Source of the DNA: Bacillus niameyensis
GTDB taxonomy: Bacteria > Bacillota > Bacilli > Bacillales > Bacillaceae_C
Direction: 5' to 3'
DNA: 64,000 nt
NCBI RefSeq assembly: GCF_001375535.1
Contig: NZ_LN831197.1
Span: 4,543,156 to 4,607,155 of the forward strand
The translations under genes were made by a program, and so were the position numbers. The notes beneath the pieces are model-generated. The model did not search any database, was not told where the DNA came from, and was given only the letters and a program-made list of their open reading frames with translations. Of the stretch, positions 41,686 to 50,283 are shown in pieces (position 1 is the first letter of the stretch; each line of letters opens with the position of its first letter).

Positions 41686-43218
41686 CTATTCACCGCGAAT
41701 CATATAATCGAATGCTCCTAAGGAAGCTGTTGCACCTGATCCCATGGAGATGATGATTTGTTTAAAAGCAGCATCTGTGCAATCACCTGCAGCAAATACT
41801 CCAGGAATGTTAGTGGCTCCCCGCTTGTCAACAAGGATTTCTCCCATGCGATTGCGCTCAACAACGCCATCTAACCATTCAGTATTAGGTACAAGACCGA
41901 TTTGTACAAATACACCTTCTAATTCAACATGCTTTTCTTCTTCTGTTTCGCGATCGATATAAGTTAGACCATTTACTTTATCTGTTCCGGTAATTTCTGT
42001 TGTTTGTGCATTTTTAAGCACTGTTACGTTTGGAAGGCTATAAAGGCGATTTTGAAGCACACTATCAGCTCTTAGTTCAGCTCCAAACTCAAGAACTGTT
42101 ACATGTTTCACAATGCCTGCCAAGTCAATAGCGGCTTCTACTCCAGAATTACCTCCACCAATAACAGCGACGCGTTTGCCAGCAAATAATGGGCCGTCAC
42201 AGTGTGGACAGTAAGCAACACCTTTATTTTTGAACTCTACTTCACCTGGTACACCGACATTTCTCCAGCGGGCACCAGTTGAGATGATGACAGTTTTACT
42301 TTTCAAAACAGCACCATTTTCAAGTTCAATTTCAACTAGCTCATTCTTTTCTAGTCGTGTCGCACGTTGTAAGTTCATTATATCAACGTCATAATCCTTG
42401 ACATGTTCTTCAAGACTTGCGGCGAGCTTAGGTCCTTCAGTACGTTTTACACTAATAAAGTTTTCAATGCCAAGAGTATCCATAATTTGGCCGCCAAAAC
42501 GTTCAGCGACAATTCCTGTGCGAATGCCTTTACGTGCTGCATAAATCGCCGCACTTGCACCGGCAGGGCCACCACCGACAACGAGGACATCGTATGGATC
42601 TTTATTAGCGAATTCGGATGGATCAGATGTACTGCCCATTTTTACTAAAATTTCTTCTAAAGTCATACGGCCACTTTCGAAAAATTCGCCATTAAGGTGA
42701 ACTGTTGGAACAGCCATAATGCCTTTTCCTTCAACTTCATCTTTGAAAGCTGCCCCATCAATCATCGTATGGGTAACATTTGGGTTTAGAACAGCCATGA
42801 TATTTAATGCTTGAACTACGTCAGGGCAGTTGTGGCATGTCAAACTGACATATGTTTCAAAATGGTATTCACCTTGGAGATTCTTAATTTGATCAATGAC
42901 ATTTTGCTCCACTTTAGGAGCTCTGCCGCTAACTTGCAGCAGAGCCAAAACAAGTGAAGTAAATTCATGACCAAGTGGAACGCCAGCAAAAGTAACTCCT
43001 GTGTCTTCGCCAATTCGATTGACACTGAAGCTAGGTGTTCTTTCTAGTTGTGTATGCTCAACTTTAATTCTCGATGACATAGTCGCTAATTCATCGACTA
43101 AGTCGAGCATATCTTGAGATACTTTGTCCGTTCCTGCACTAACCTTAAGAAGTAAGTCGCCCTCTAACATTTGTAGATATTGGGCTAGTTGTGCTTTGAT
43201 GTCAGCATCTAGGATCAT
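41686..43218 (-). CDS. ahpF: Alkyl hydroperoxide reductase subunit F
   Basis: A 510-residue flavin disulfide reductase that passes electrons from NADH to AhpC. The N-terminal thioredoxin-like tandem contains [10 protein letters not shown] with the redox pair Cys128/Cys131. The FAD loop is [20 protein letters not shown], the NADH loop [20 protein letters not shown], and between them [10 protein letters not shown] carries the second redox CxxC. The C-terminal [10 protein letters not shown] motif completes the FAD site. Length is normal for the family. It follows ahpC by 15 bases. Confidence 0.96.
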   Translation of the reverse strand: MILDADIKAQLAQYLQMLEGDLLLKVSAGTDKVSQDMLDLVDELATMSSRIKVEHTQLERTPSFSVNRIGEDTGVTFAGVPLGHEFTSLVLALLQVSGRAPKVEQNVIDQIKNLQGEYHFETYVSLTCHNCPDVVQALNIMAVLNPNVTHTMIDGAAFKDEVEGKGIMAVPTVHLNGEFFESGRMTLEEILVKMGSTSDPSEFANKDPYDVLVVGGGPAGASAAIYAARKGIRTGIVAERFGGQIMDTLGIENFISVKRTEGPKLAASLEEHVKDYDVDIMNLQRATRLEKNELVEIELENGAVLKSKTVIISTGARWRNVGVPGEVEFKNKGVAYCPHCDGPLFAGKRVAVIGGGNSGVEAAIDLAGIVKHVTVLEFGAELRADSVLQNRLYSLPNVTVLKNAQTTEITGTDKVNGLTYIDRETEEEKHVELEGVFVQIGLVPNTEWLDGVVERNRMGEILVDKRGATNIPGVFAAGDCTDAAFKQIIISMGSGATASLGAFDYMIRGE

Positions 43219-43233
43219 GAATTATCGCGCTCC

Positions 43234-43797
43234 TTAAATTTTTCCTACTAGATCAAGGCTTGGCTTAAGAGTTTCACCAGTTTCTTTCCATTTAGCTGGG
43301 CAAACTTCACCAGGATGGTTACGTACATATTGTGCAGCTTTAATTTTATCAATTAAAGCACTTGCGTCACGACCGATTCCACCCGCATTGATTTCAATTG
43401 CTTGGATTACGCCATCTGGATCAATGATAAACGTACCACGCTCTGCAAGACCAGCTTCTTCATCAAGAATATCGAAAATGCGGCTAACTTTTTGAGAAGG
43501 GTCACCGATCATAATGTATTCGATGGTGCTGATTGCTTCTGAGTGATCATGCCATGCTTTATGTGTAAAATGTGTATCAGTAGAGCAAGAATATACTTCA
43601 ACACCAAGATCTTTCAAAGTAGCGTATTGTTCTTGAAGATCAGCCAATTCTGTTGGACAAACGAATGTAAAGTCTGCAGGATAGAAGCAAACAACACTCC
43701 ACTGTCCTTTGAAATTCTCATCTGTTACTGTGATAAATTCACCATTGTGATAAGCTTCTGCCTTGAATGGTTCTACTTGTTTACCAATAAGTGCCAT
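43234..43797 (-). CDS. ahpC: Alkyl hydroperoxide reductase subunit C (2-Cys peroxiredoxin)
   Basis: A 187-residue typical 2-Cys peroxiredoxin. The peroxidatic Cys47 is in [12 protein letters not shown] and the resolving Cys166 in GEVCPAKWK. It reduces H2O2, organic hydroperoxides and peroxynitrite and is recharged by AhpF, encoded next in the same operon. AGGAGGAAG precedes the ATG. A PerR-like box lies 75 bases upstream, the usual peroxide control of this operon in Bacillus. Confidence 0.97.
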   Translation of the reverse strand: MALIGKQVEPFKAEAYHNGEFITVTDENFKGQWSVVCFYPADFTFVCPTELADLQEQYATLKDLGVEVYSCSTDTHFTHKAWHDHSEAISTIEYIMIGDPSQKVSRIFDILDEEAGLAERGTFIIDPDGVIQAIEINAGGIGRDASALIDKIKAAQYVRNHPGEVCPAKWKETGETLKPSLDLVGKI

Positions 43798-43871
43798 AAT
43801 TCATCTTCCTCCTAAATATGATTTGATTTATGTATAGTTTTCCCAAAAGGATGGAAAAACTATCATTCAGA

Positions 43872-43886
43872 TAATAATTATTACAA
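43872..43886 (-). promoter_or_regulatory. PerR-like box of ahpC
   Basis: On the minus strand TTGTAATAATTATTA matches 12 of 14 fixed positions of the PerR consensus TTATAATnATTATAA. A TATAAT -10 lies just upstream at 43905-43900 on the same strand, so the box covers the start of transcription. Confidence 0.6.
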
Positions 43887-43925
43887 CTCAATATTCATTA
43901 TTATATAGTATTATCTGTTTTGCAA

Positions 43926-44302
43926 GTATTTTGCTCTACTTTTTTGATAAAATTCGACTTAAACAGCAAAAAGATATTTCATCTGTGCTAAAAATTAAGT
44001 TTCATTTTATCCAGCATGGTGTAAAACTTTCAATTCGCAGGAAATCCAAGAATTGTAAGTAGAAGATGGAATCCCGACACTAATTGAACGTTCACTTTAT
44101 TTTACCTCAAACCGATCGATCATCCTAGCATCTTCGTAATAAAGGATGTATTTTTTTAGTTACTACTTATTTTGTCTATCTAAAAGGAAGAAGATAAGAA
44201 TATGGCGCTCCATCTGTGAAAGTGATAAAATTACTGCCCCGTTTACTAGAAAACGGTTTATCCAAACTATCAGATTATCACTCATTCTCAATTGGTATTG
44301 TT
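43926..44302. other. Gene-free stretch between ahpC and the GNAT gene
   Basis: No credible gene on either strand. A 34-codon open run on the plus strand near 44198-44310 (APSVKVIKLLPRLLENG) has no start or ribosome binding site and may be an eroded gene end, but I could not place it in a family. Confidence 0.35.
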
Positions 44303-44328
44303 AATTAGTAGAGACCACTCTACTAATT
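44303..44328. promoter_or_regulatory. Perfect 11-bp dyad, repressor operator candidate
   Basis: AATTAGTAGAG (44303-44313), ACCA, CTCTACTAATT (44318-44328). The short spacer and lack of a T-run favour a protein-binding site over a terminator. The core AGAGACCACTCT resembles operators of some TetR-family repressors. Confidence 0.45.
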
Positions 44329-44339
44329 TAGTATAACAT

Positions 44340-44361
44340 ATTTGTGATGGACTTCACAAAT
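44340..44361. promoter_or_regulatory. CRP/FNR-type palindrome TGTGA-N6-TCACA
   Basis: ATTTGTGA (44340-44347), TGGACT, TCACAAAT (44354-44361): a perfect 8-bp dyad with exactly the CRP/FNR core and spacing. It lies 121 bases before the GNAT start. Confidence 0.5.
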
Positions 44362-44482
44362 TAAGAGTTGCATATTCCATATCCCAAAAGATTTATTATG
44401 GAAATAATCGATTGAAAAACTTGGATGGTCATGTATTATGAAAAAAGGTTACCAGTCGAAAAAACAAAAAGTGAGGTTCCGT

Positions 44483-45025
44483 ATGAAAAGTTCTTTTACA
44501 ATTAAAAACAAGCAATTGAATGATGTATATGTGATGGCTCAAGCAGAAATGGAAGATACTGATGAAATTATTTTATTACTACGTGAAACTGCTGAATGGT
44601 TGAGTAGTAAAGGTTCTTCACAGTGGAGTGGACTGTTGACCGGGGATGATTCTCATGATACGGCGGGAGCAATTGAGCGTGGTGATGTTTTTGTTTGTCG
44701 GTATAGGGATGAACTTGCAGGAATGGCGATTTTGATGCGGCAGCCGAGTGAGTGGGATTGCCGCCTTTGGGGAGAAAAGGCGGATTTTGAGGATCAGGCG
44801 ATTTACTTACATCGTTTAGCGATTAGAAGAAAATACGCGAAAACGGGACTTGGTCAAGCGATTTTGCAGTGGTGCGATTCCGGAATCTCTTTTGAAAATA
44901 AACAAATAATCCGTTTGGACTGTGTTGCGGATAATCACCATTTAAATCAATTTTACAAAGCGAACGGGTATAGCTATATCGGAGAGAAGGGTGGATACAG
45001 TCTTTATGAGCGATTAATTAAATGA
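44483..45025 (+). CDS. GNAT family N-acetyltransferase
   Basis: A 180-residue acetyltransferase. The acetyl-CoA site is in the strand-helix IYLHRLAIRRKYAKTGLGQA, where KYAKTGLGQ replaces the usual RxxGxG, followed by RLDCVADNHHLNQFYKANGY, the typical C-terminal strand and helix. Substrate unknown. ATG 44483 is chosen because GTGAGG lies six bases upstream; an ATG at 44438 has no site. Preceded by two perfect dyads and convergent with the FNT gene, whose end it shares through one terminator. Confidence 0.85.
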   Translation: MKSSFTIKNKQLNDVYVMAQAEMEDTDEIILLLRETAEWLSSKGSSQWSGLLTGDDSHDTAGAIERGDVFVCRYRDELAGMAILMRQPSEWDCRLWGEKADFEDQAIYLHRLAIRRKYAKTGLGQAILQWCDSGISFENKQIIRLDCVADNHHLNQFYKANGYSYIGEKGGYSLYERLIK

Positions 45026-45053
45026 GGACGTTATACACGCTCCTCATTTTTTC
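45019..45053 (+). terminator. Terminator embedded in convergent gene ends
   Basis: AAATGAGGA (45020-45028) pairs with TCCTCATTT (45041-45049), followed by TTT. The right arm lies within the last codons of the minus-strand FNT gene and the left arm includes the GNAT stop. Confidence 0.8.
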
Positions 45054-45813
45054 CGTACGCCACCCAATAGAAACTAGCGACAAAAATAGCACCGCCAATG
45101 GCGTTTCCAAGAAAAACAGCGATGAAGTTTTCGAAATATACAAGCCAATTGAATGATCCTGCAAAAATAGCGGCAGGGATGATAAACATATTAGCGACAA
45201 CGTGTTGAAAACCAATTGCTACAAAGGCCATGATAGGGAACCAGATTCCAATTATTTTACCAGCTGTATCTTTTGCCGCGTAAGCAAGCCAAACTGCTAG
45301 ACAGACAAGCCAGTTGGCGCCGATGCCTGAAATGAAGGCGAGATGAAAAGGTTCGTTGATTTTATTTTCAGCAACCGTAATCGTTCGTTCCAAGTAAGGG
45401 CCTGTTTCAGTTAAACCGAGTAAATGGCCGAAAAAATAGGCAACAAAAACGGAACCGATAAAGTTGCTGATCGTAGCTATGATCCAATTTTTGGTAATCT
45501 GCCAAGTGGTAATTTTTCCAGAAAGCTTAGCAAGCGTGACGGCCATCATATTTCCTGTTAGAAGTTCTCCACCTGCAATAATGACAAGAATAAGTCCTAA
45601 AGGAAAGAGACTCGCCCCGATAATCGAAGGCAAGGCTCCCCAAATATGGATTGGAAAGTTAGCGGATACCCGAATATATAATAAAAACCCTAGGGCAATA
45701 TAGGCTCCAGCTAAAAATCCTAAAATCATAGCATTGGAGAAAGGAAGTTTAGCCTTTTTAACGCCTGCGTCCCGAGCCAATTCGATAATTTTTTCCGGGG
45801 AATGAAACGCCAT
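45031..45813 (-). CDS. Formate/nitrite transporter (FNT) family channel
   Basis: A 260-residue membrane protein with about six helices. Family marks are FLAGAYIALGFLLY in helix 1, GGELLTGNMM in the helix 2 break, ISNFIGSVFVAYFF, SGIGANWLVCLAVWLAYAAK (helix 4) and FQHVVANMFIIP with the conserved pore His in the helix 5 break. FNT channels move formate, nitrite, lactate or hydrosulfide. ATG 45813 has GAGGTG seven bases upstream; a longer frame to 45834 overlaps this site. Monocistronic. Confidence 0.9.
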   Translation of the reverse strand: MAFHSPEKIIELARDAGVKKAKLPFSNAMILGFLAGAYIALGFLLYIRVSANFPIHIWGALPSIIGASLFPLGLILVIIAGGELLTGNMMAVTLAKLSGKITTWQITKNWIIATISNFIGSVFVAYFFGHLLGLTETGPYLERTITVAENKINEPFHLAFISGIGANWLVCLAVWLAYAAKDTAGKIIGIWFPIMAFVAIGFQHVVANMFIIPAAIFAGSFNWLVYFENFIAVFLGNAIGGAIFVASFYWVAYGKNEERV

Positions 45814-46047
45814 AAATAATAACACCTCGTTCATTATTAGATCTGCAGCATAATTTTGCGGAATGGGATACTTACTAGTATCGTATGCTGAAGTTGAAGG
45901 GGATAGAATTTTATTAATAATGCCAATCTATCAACATTTTAGACTAGTCATAGGTGGAAGGGAAGGGGAATGTAAAATAGGTTCATAAAATGGCAAAGTA
46001 TTTTAACCGTTTGTGATGCGAATTCTTCTTCCGCTTTCATGAAAAGA

Positions 46048-46071
46048 GGGGCTATCCAAATGGAAAGCCCC
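46048..46071 (-). terminator. Terminator of the ABC/AraC operon
   Basis: GGGGCT (46048-46053) pairs with AGCCCC (46066-46071); on the minus strand TCTTTTC follows, 24 bases beyond the stop of the membrane AraC gene. Confidence 0.65.
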
Positions 46072-46094
46072 GTACTGTCGCATGCTCTTCTTCG

Positions 46095-48278
46095 TTATTC
46101 ACCCTTAATTATTTTATCCCGATATTGTTTTGGTGAGACCCCAGTATATTTTTTAAATGTGCTGGCGAAAGTGGTCGCATTTAAATAGCCTACTTTTTCA
46201 CCAATTTCTGCAATCGTACTGTTTTCTGTTTTTAAATACTCTTTTGCATGGTGAATCCTCGTCTGATGCAGGTACTCGATAAAGTTTACTCCAAATGTCT
46301 TCTTAAAGAATTTAGAGAAATACTTGGAGGATGTATCTGTAATGGATGCCATATGTTCCAAATATAAATTATCCATATAATGAAGTTCGATATATTGCGC
46401 TATAAAGGTACGATCTAATTTACTTGCTTGGGTTTGCCTTGTTTTCTGTGAAATAAACTTAATAATTTGCATAAACGACTTTGTCATTTCATCAAGAGAA
46501 TCCATCGTACTTTTCAAAAAGTCTTTTTCTAATGTATGTAAAACTTGTTCATCATCCGCTTGTAGCGTAAGGTGTCTTTTCGCGAATAATAAAGTGCTTT
46601 GTAATATCGCAATAAATTGGTGACGTTGAATGTTTGCGTCTTTATTCTTATCGATTATATCATTAATAATGACGATCGAATCTTGCTCATTCCCGCTAAA
46701 TATTAAATTTGATAACTTTTCAAGTTGATCCGCTGGAAAATACATATGAGGGTTATATGGAATTGTTTCAGCATCATATATCGGATCTTCGGCGCCGATA
46801 TTTCCATAAATGGAAGCATCGAGAATATCTTGATAGGCTGAATGCAAATGCTCCATCCTAGAATCATACACCTTACTAATAAACGCCTTCATATTAGATT
46901 GCCATTTTTTCCCGACGTGATCGATTAAATGGTGAACGGATTCAAGCAACTGTTCTCGTTCAAAACTGCGATCAACCCCAACTAGTACTAAAAATTCAGT
47001 ATTCGTCGCATGCCAAATCATTTCTTTTCTTCCAAAGTCCTTGATTATAAAGCCCTTACATTTTTCTATAGGTGGCTTATGATCAAATGCTAATTTCATA
47101 AGAATGAATTGACGATTTGAGATAAAGTTTGTGAAAGGGTACGTTGTTTCCCAGCCGTTATCCGTTAAGTGCAATGCGTTAAGAAACCTATTTAATCGCA
47201 ATTCCGATTTCAATGTACCTTCTTGATCTTGAGATGCTTTTAGCTCCTTCGTCAAGCGACTGATTCCTTTATGAATACTGCTCCAATTTGGCTCACCTCC
47301 GATAAGGCTGCTCAGTTTTTGGATTGGTCTAAATAAATACAGACCAAGCAAGAACAATAAAAAGAAAGAGACAACTAAACTCGTGATCGTAATCGTTCGA
47401 TGTCCTTCTGTAATCGAGTCAAGGGCTGTATATTGGATAGGGATTTGATTAATATAAGTGAAGCCATTGTAGTCAGATTTATAGACTACGTATTCATAAG
47501 CTCTATTTGTTAAGATGGTTTCTTCACCTTCATTTAAATATAAACCTTGCACAACATCCCCTAAGTTTAATTTATCTTCGGTGCTTAAAATAACATTATT
47601 GTCATGGTCTAAAATAATGAAGGAGGTTTCATCCATCATTGTTTTCTGATTAACCGTTTCTAGTAAGGCTTCAACATCTAGAAAAATAATAATATTTTTA
47701 GATGAAAATTGGGTATTTCCTGCGATCGTAATTAACTTTTTAGTATGAAAGTTATCGCCGCTAACCTTTATTTTATAATCCGCCGCAGGAAATACTTGGA
47801 ATGGTCTTTCTTCACCGAAAAAGGAGGTCCAAAACATCGAATTTTTTTGTTTACTTTGATACTGCTTATTTAATAATTCGTTTAGATCAATTGTCCCGAC
47901 TGAAGTAACCGCAATATTTGAATTCTCAAAAAACACAACTGCCTCTTCAAGATAATCATGAGAAGAGGAGAGTGTGATGAGCTTATTCATATCTTTATAC
48001 AATAGATAGTTTGAGTAATTCCCCTCATTGTTTAAAGTTCGTGAATCATAGGGCAAAATATCAATTGAATAGATTAAACTATTAATGTCTTTGAAAGAAT
48101 TATCGATGGATTGAATGATACTACTAACGACTAATCGATTATTTTCTTTCATCTGCTCATAAAGTCTCTGAGTGGAGCTTTTCATAAGAAGGTAATTAGT
48201 ACCGAACATAACGATCACTATAGAGAGCAATACAGCAAAAATACGAATAAACCCTATAATAGTGACAAACTTTCTCAT
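46095..48278 (-). CDS. Membrane-bound AraC family regulator (YesN/AraC with sensor domain)
   Basis: A 727-residue one-component regulator. A first transmembrane helix lies at residues 8-28, then an extracytoplasmic Cache-like sensor to about 295, and a second helix at 300-320 (ITSLVVSFFLLFLLGLYLFR). The cytoplasmic part ends in an AraC DNA-binding domain (about 630-725): YIELHYMDNLYLEHMASITD, SSKYFSKFFKKTFGVNFIEY, IAEIGEKVGYLNATTFASTF and YTGVSPKQYRDKI. AGGTGGAG precedes the ATG. As the last gene of the sugar ABC operon it probably senses the imported glycan and activates the locus. Confidence 0.88.
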   Translation of the reverse strand: MRKFVTIIGFIRIFAVLLSIVIVMFGTNYLLMKSSTQRLYEQMKENNRLVVSSIIQSIDNSFKDINSLIYSIDILPYDSRTLNNEGNYSNYLLYKDMNKLITLSSSHDYLEEAVVFFENSNIAVTSVGTIDLNELLNKQYQSKQKNSMFWTSFFGEERPFQVFPAADYKIKVSGDNFHTKKLITIAGNTQFSSKNIIIFLDVEALLETVNQKTMMDETSFIILDHDNNVILSTEDKLNLGDVVQGLYLNEGEETILTNRAYEYVVYKSDYNGFTYINQIPIQYTALDSITEGHRTITITSLVVSFFLLFLLGLYLFRPIQKLSSLIGGEPNWSSIHKGISRLTKELKASQDQEGTLKSELRLNRFLNALHLTDNGWETTYPFTNFISNRQFILMKLAFDHKPPIEKCKGFIIKDFGRKEMIWHATNTEFLVLVGVDRSFEREQLLESVHHLIDHVGKKWQSNMKAFISKVYDSRMEHLHSAYQDILDASIYGNIGAEDPIYDAETIPYNPHMYFPADQLEKLSNLIFSGNEQDSIVIINDIIDKNKDANIQRHQFIAILQSTLLFAKRHLTLQADDEQVLHTLEKDFLKSTMDSLDEMTKSFMQIIKFISQKTRQTQASKLDRTFIAQYIELHYMDNLYLEHMASITDTSSKYFSKFFKKTFGVNFIEYLHQTRIHHAKEYLKTENSTIAEIGEKVGYLNATTFASTFKKYTGVSPKQYRDKIIKGE

Positions 48279-48346
48279 TTACTCCACCTCATTAAACAGA
48301 TCAAACGTCCGAATGTTGTTACTTACTGCATTCGACAAAAATATCA

Positions 48347-49210
48347 TTATCCCTTCTCAGAACCTAACATTACTCCTTTTGCAAAATATTTTTGAGCAAA
48401 TGGATAAATAATGAGAACTGGAATCATGCTTATAAAGATGGTAGCATTTTTCAAGGCTTCAGGTGCTAAAGCTGCTTTATCTATTAAACTTTCATTTTCA
48501 TTATTCGCAAAGATGAGCATATCTCGAAGAACAACTTGAAGTGGATATTTAGCCGAATCATTCAAGTAGATCATCGGTAGAAAATAACTATTCCAATGTC
48601 CCATAAAATAGAAGAGACCAATCGAAGCTAGAGCTGGTTTCGATAGTGGAATCATAATGTTAAACAAAATTCGAAATTCCGATGCCCCATCGATAATGGC
48701 AGACTCTCTTAAGGAGTCAGGCATGTTTTCATAAAAGCTCTTTAGAATAAGTAATTCGACTGTCCAAATCGCGTTTGGAATGACAATGGCCCATATCGTA
48801 TCAATCATACCAAGACTTTGAACGAGAACGTAAGTTGGAATCATACCGCCATTAAAAAACATCGTTAATACGATGGCGAGCATGAAAAACTTTCGTCCGA
48901 AAAAGGTTACTCTTGATAAAGGATAGGCCGCAATCGCTGTCATCATTAAGTTAATAAACGTTCCAAGTCCTGTATAAATTAACGTATTCAGATAGGCTTT
49001 CGGGATTCGATTCTGAGTTAAAATTTCTTTATACGCATCAATATTAAACCCTTTTGGCCACAGCCAAACTTTCCCTTGAACAACTTGACTCGTATCACTG
49101 AATGAAACGGCTATAATGTACACGATGGGGTACAAAATCGCAATTCCCACACCAAGTAAGATAAGTGTATTGAATACGGTAAATATCGTAAATTTCTTTT
49201 CTCCTACCAT
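48347..49210 (-). CDS. Carbohydrate ABC transporter permease (LplC/YtcP-like)
   Basis: A 287-residue inner-membrane permease with six helices. The EAA loop that contacts the ATPase is visible as LRESAIIDGASEFRILFNIM followed by PLSKPALASIGLFYFMGHWN. The C-terminal QKYFAKGVMLGSEKG is characteristic of the LplC/YtcP group. The start overlaps the end of the other permease by 7 bases. No ATPase is encoded nearby; this class uses a shared MsmX-type ATPase. Confidence 0.93.
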   Translation of the reverse strand: MVGEKKFTIFTVFNTLILLGVGIAILYPIVYIIAVSFSDTSQVVQGKVWLWPKGFNIDAYKEILTQNRIPKAYLNTLIYTGLGTFINLMMTAIAAYPLSRVTFFGRKFFMLAIVLTMFFNGGMIPTYVLVQSLGMIDTIWAIVIPNAIWTVELLILKSFYENMPDSLRESAIIDGASEFRILFNIMIPLSKPALASIGLFYFMGHWNSYFLPMIYLNDSAKYPLQVVLRDMLIFANNENESLIDKAALAPEALKNATIFISMIPVLIIYPFAQKYFAKGVMLGSEKG

Positions 49211-50169
49211 AGACTTTTACCTCCAAGCTTTCTACTTACAATATTAGCGACTAATAGCATAATTAAGGCTATAATCCCCTCAAACAAACCTACCGCAGCG
49301 GCATAGCTATAGTTCGCCTGCAATAAACCTTGTCTGTATACATAAGTAGAAAATACGTCGGCAACTTCATATGTCATTGGATTATAAATAAGTAAGATTT
49401 TTTCGTATCCTATTCTGAACATATTTCCCGCATTGATAATAAATAAAATCAAGATAGTAGGCTTTAAACTTGGTAAGGTGATATAACGAATTCTTGCCCA
49501 ACGAGAGGCGCCATCAACTTTCGCTGCTTCATATAATTCAGGTCCAATCCCAGCAATCGCAGCAAGATAAAGAATCGATCCATACCCCATTTGTTGCCAA
49601 ATATCTGATCCAATATAAACGGTACGGAACCATGAAGGCTCAGCTAAAAAATAAATCTTCTCAAAACCGAGTGCAGCGATGATATCGTTAATAATTCCAT
49701 TACCTGGTGATAAAAAATCGATCAACATACTGCTTACGATAACGATAGATAAAAAGGATGGTAAAAAACTAATTGTTTGAATCGATTTTTTAAACCAGAT
49801 CAAGCGCACCTCATTTAAGAGAATGGCAAAAATGATTGGAAATGGAAACCCGATTATTAAGCTGAAAAACCCTAATAAAAGCGTATTCTTAAATAGTTTT
49901 AAAAAATCAGGGCTAGTAAAAAAGGTACGAAAATGTTCAAAACCTACCCATTCACTGCCTAAAATACCAGACCAAACATCATATTCCTTAAAAGCAATGA
50001 TTAAACCGTACATTGGCCCATATCGAAAAATGATAAAAAACAGAATACAAGGGATAAAAAGAATGAGTAGCTGCCTATCTCGTTTTATATGGCGAAGTGC
50101 AGAGACCCAGCGTGATGGCGGTGTGTTATTCACTGGAGCGTTATTAGTCTCTGAAAATGTTTTTTGCAA
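49204..50169 (-). CDS. Carbohydrate ABC transporter permease (LplB/YteP-like)
   Basis: A 321-residue permease with a cytoplasmic N-terminal tail and six membrane helices. DRQLLILFIPCILFFIIFRY and PMYGLIIAFKEYD at the N-terminus and the EAA loop LYEAAKVDGASRWARIRYIT followed by LPSLKPTI are diagnostic. The C-terminus EGIIALIMLLVANIVSRKLG matches the family. AGGAGGAGA precedes the ATG. It forms the heterodimeric channel with the overlapping downstream permease. Confidence 0.94.
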   Translation of the reverse strand: MQKTFSETNNAPVNNTPPSRWVSALRHIKRDRQLLILFIPCILFFIIFRYGPMYGLIIAFKEYDVWSGILGSEWVGFEHFRTFFTSPDFLKLFKNTLLLGFFSLIIGFPFPIIFAILLNEVRLIWFKKSIQTISFLPSFLSIVIVSSMLIDFLSPGNGIINDIIAALGFEKIYFLAEPSWFRTVYIGSDIWQQMGYGSILYLAAIAGIGPELYEAAKVDGASRWARIRYITLPSLKPTILILFIINAGNMFRIGYEKILLIYNPMTYEVADVFSTYVYRQGLLQANYSYAAAVGLFEGIIALIMLLVANIVSRKLGGKSLW

Positions 50170-50190
50170 AGTGGTCTCCTCCTAAAATAG

Positions 50191-50273
50191 TTAGAGGTAT
50201 CCCATGAAGGGCTGGTTTTCCATAACTACCTTGGAATCCCAACCCTTTATGGTTTCGCCTCTACACTAAAGGT
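50191..50273 (-). other. Long intercistronic stem-loop between binding protein and permeases
   Basis: TAGAGG (50191-50196) pairs with CCTCTA (50268-50273), and inside it CATGAAGGG pairs with CCCTTTATG. It follows the binding-protein stop and lies before the first permease. Such structures commonly let most transcripts end or be stabilised after the binding protein, which is needed in excess. Confidence 0.5.
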
Positions 50274-50283
50274 TTATACGATG

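Noticed and set aside
44198-44310. Plus-strand 34-codon open run before the GNAT gene as a gene
   Set aside because: It begins after an in-frame stop with no start codon or ribosome binding site, and I could not link it to a family.
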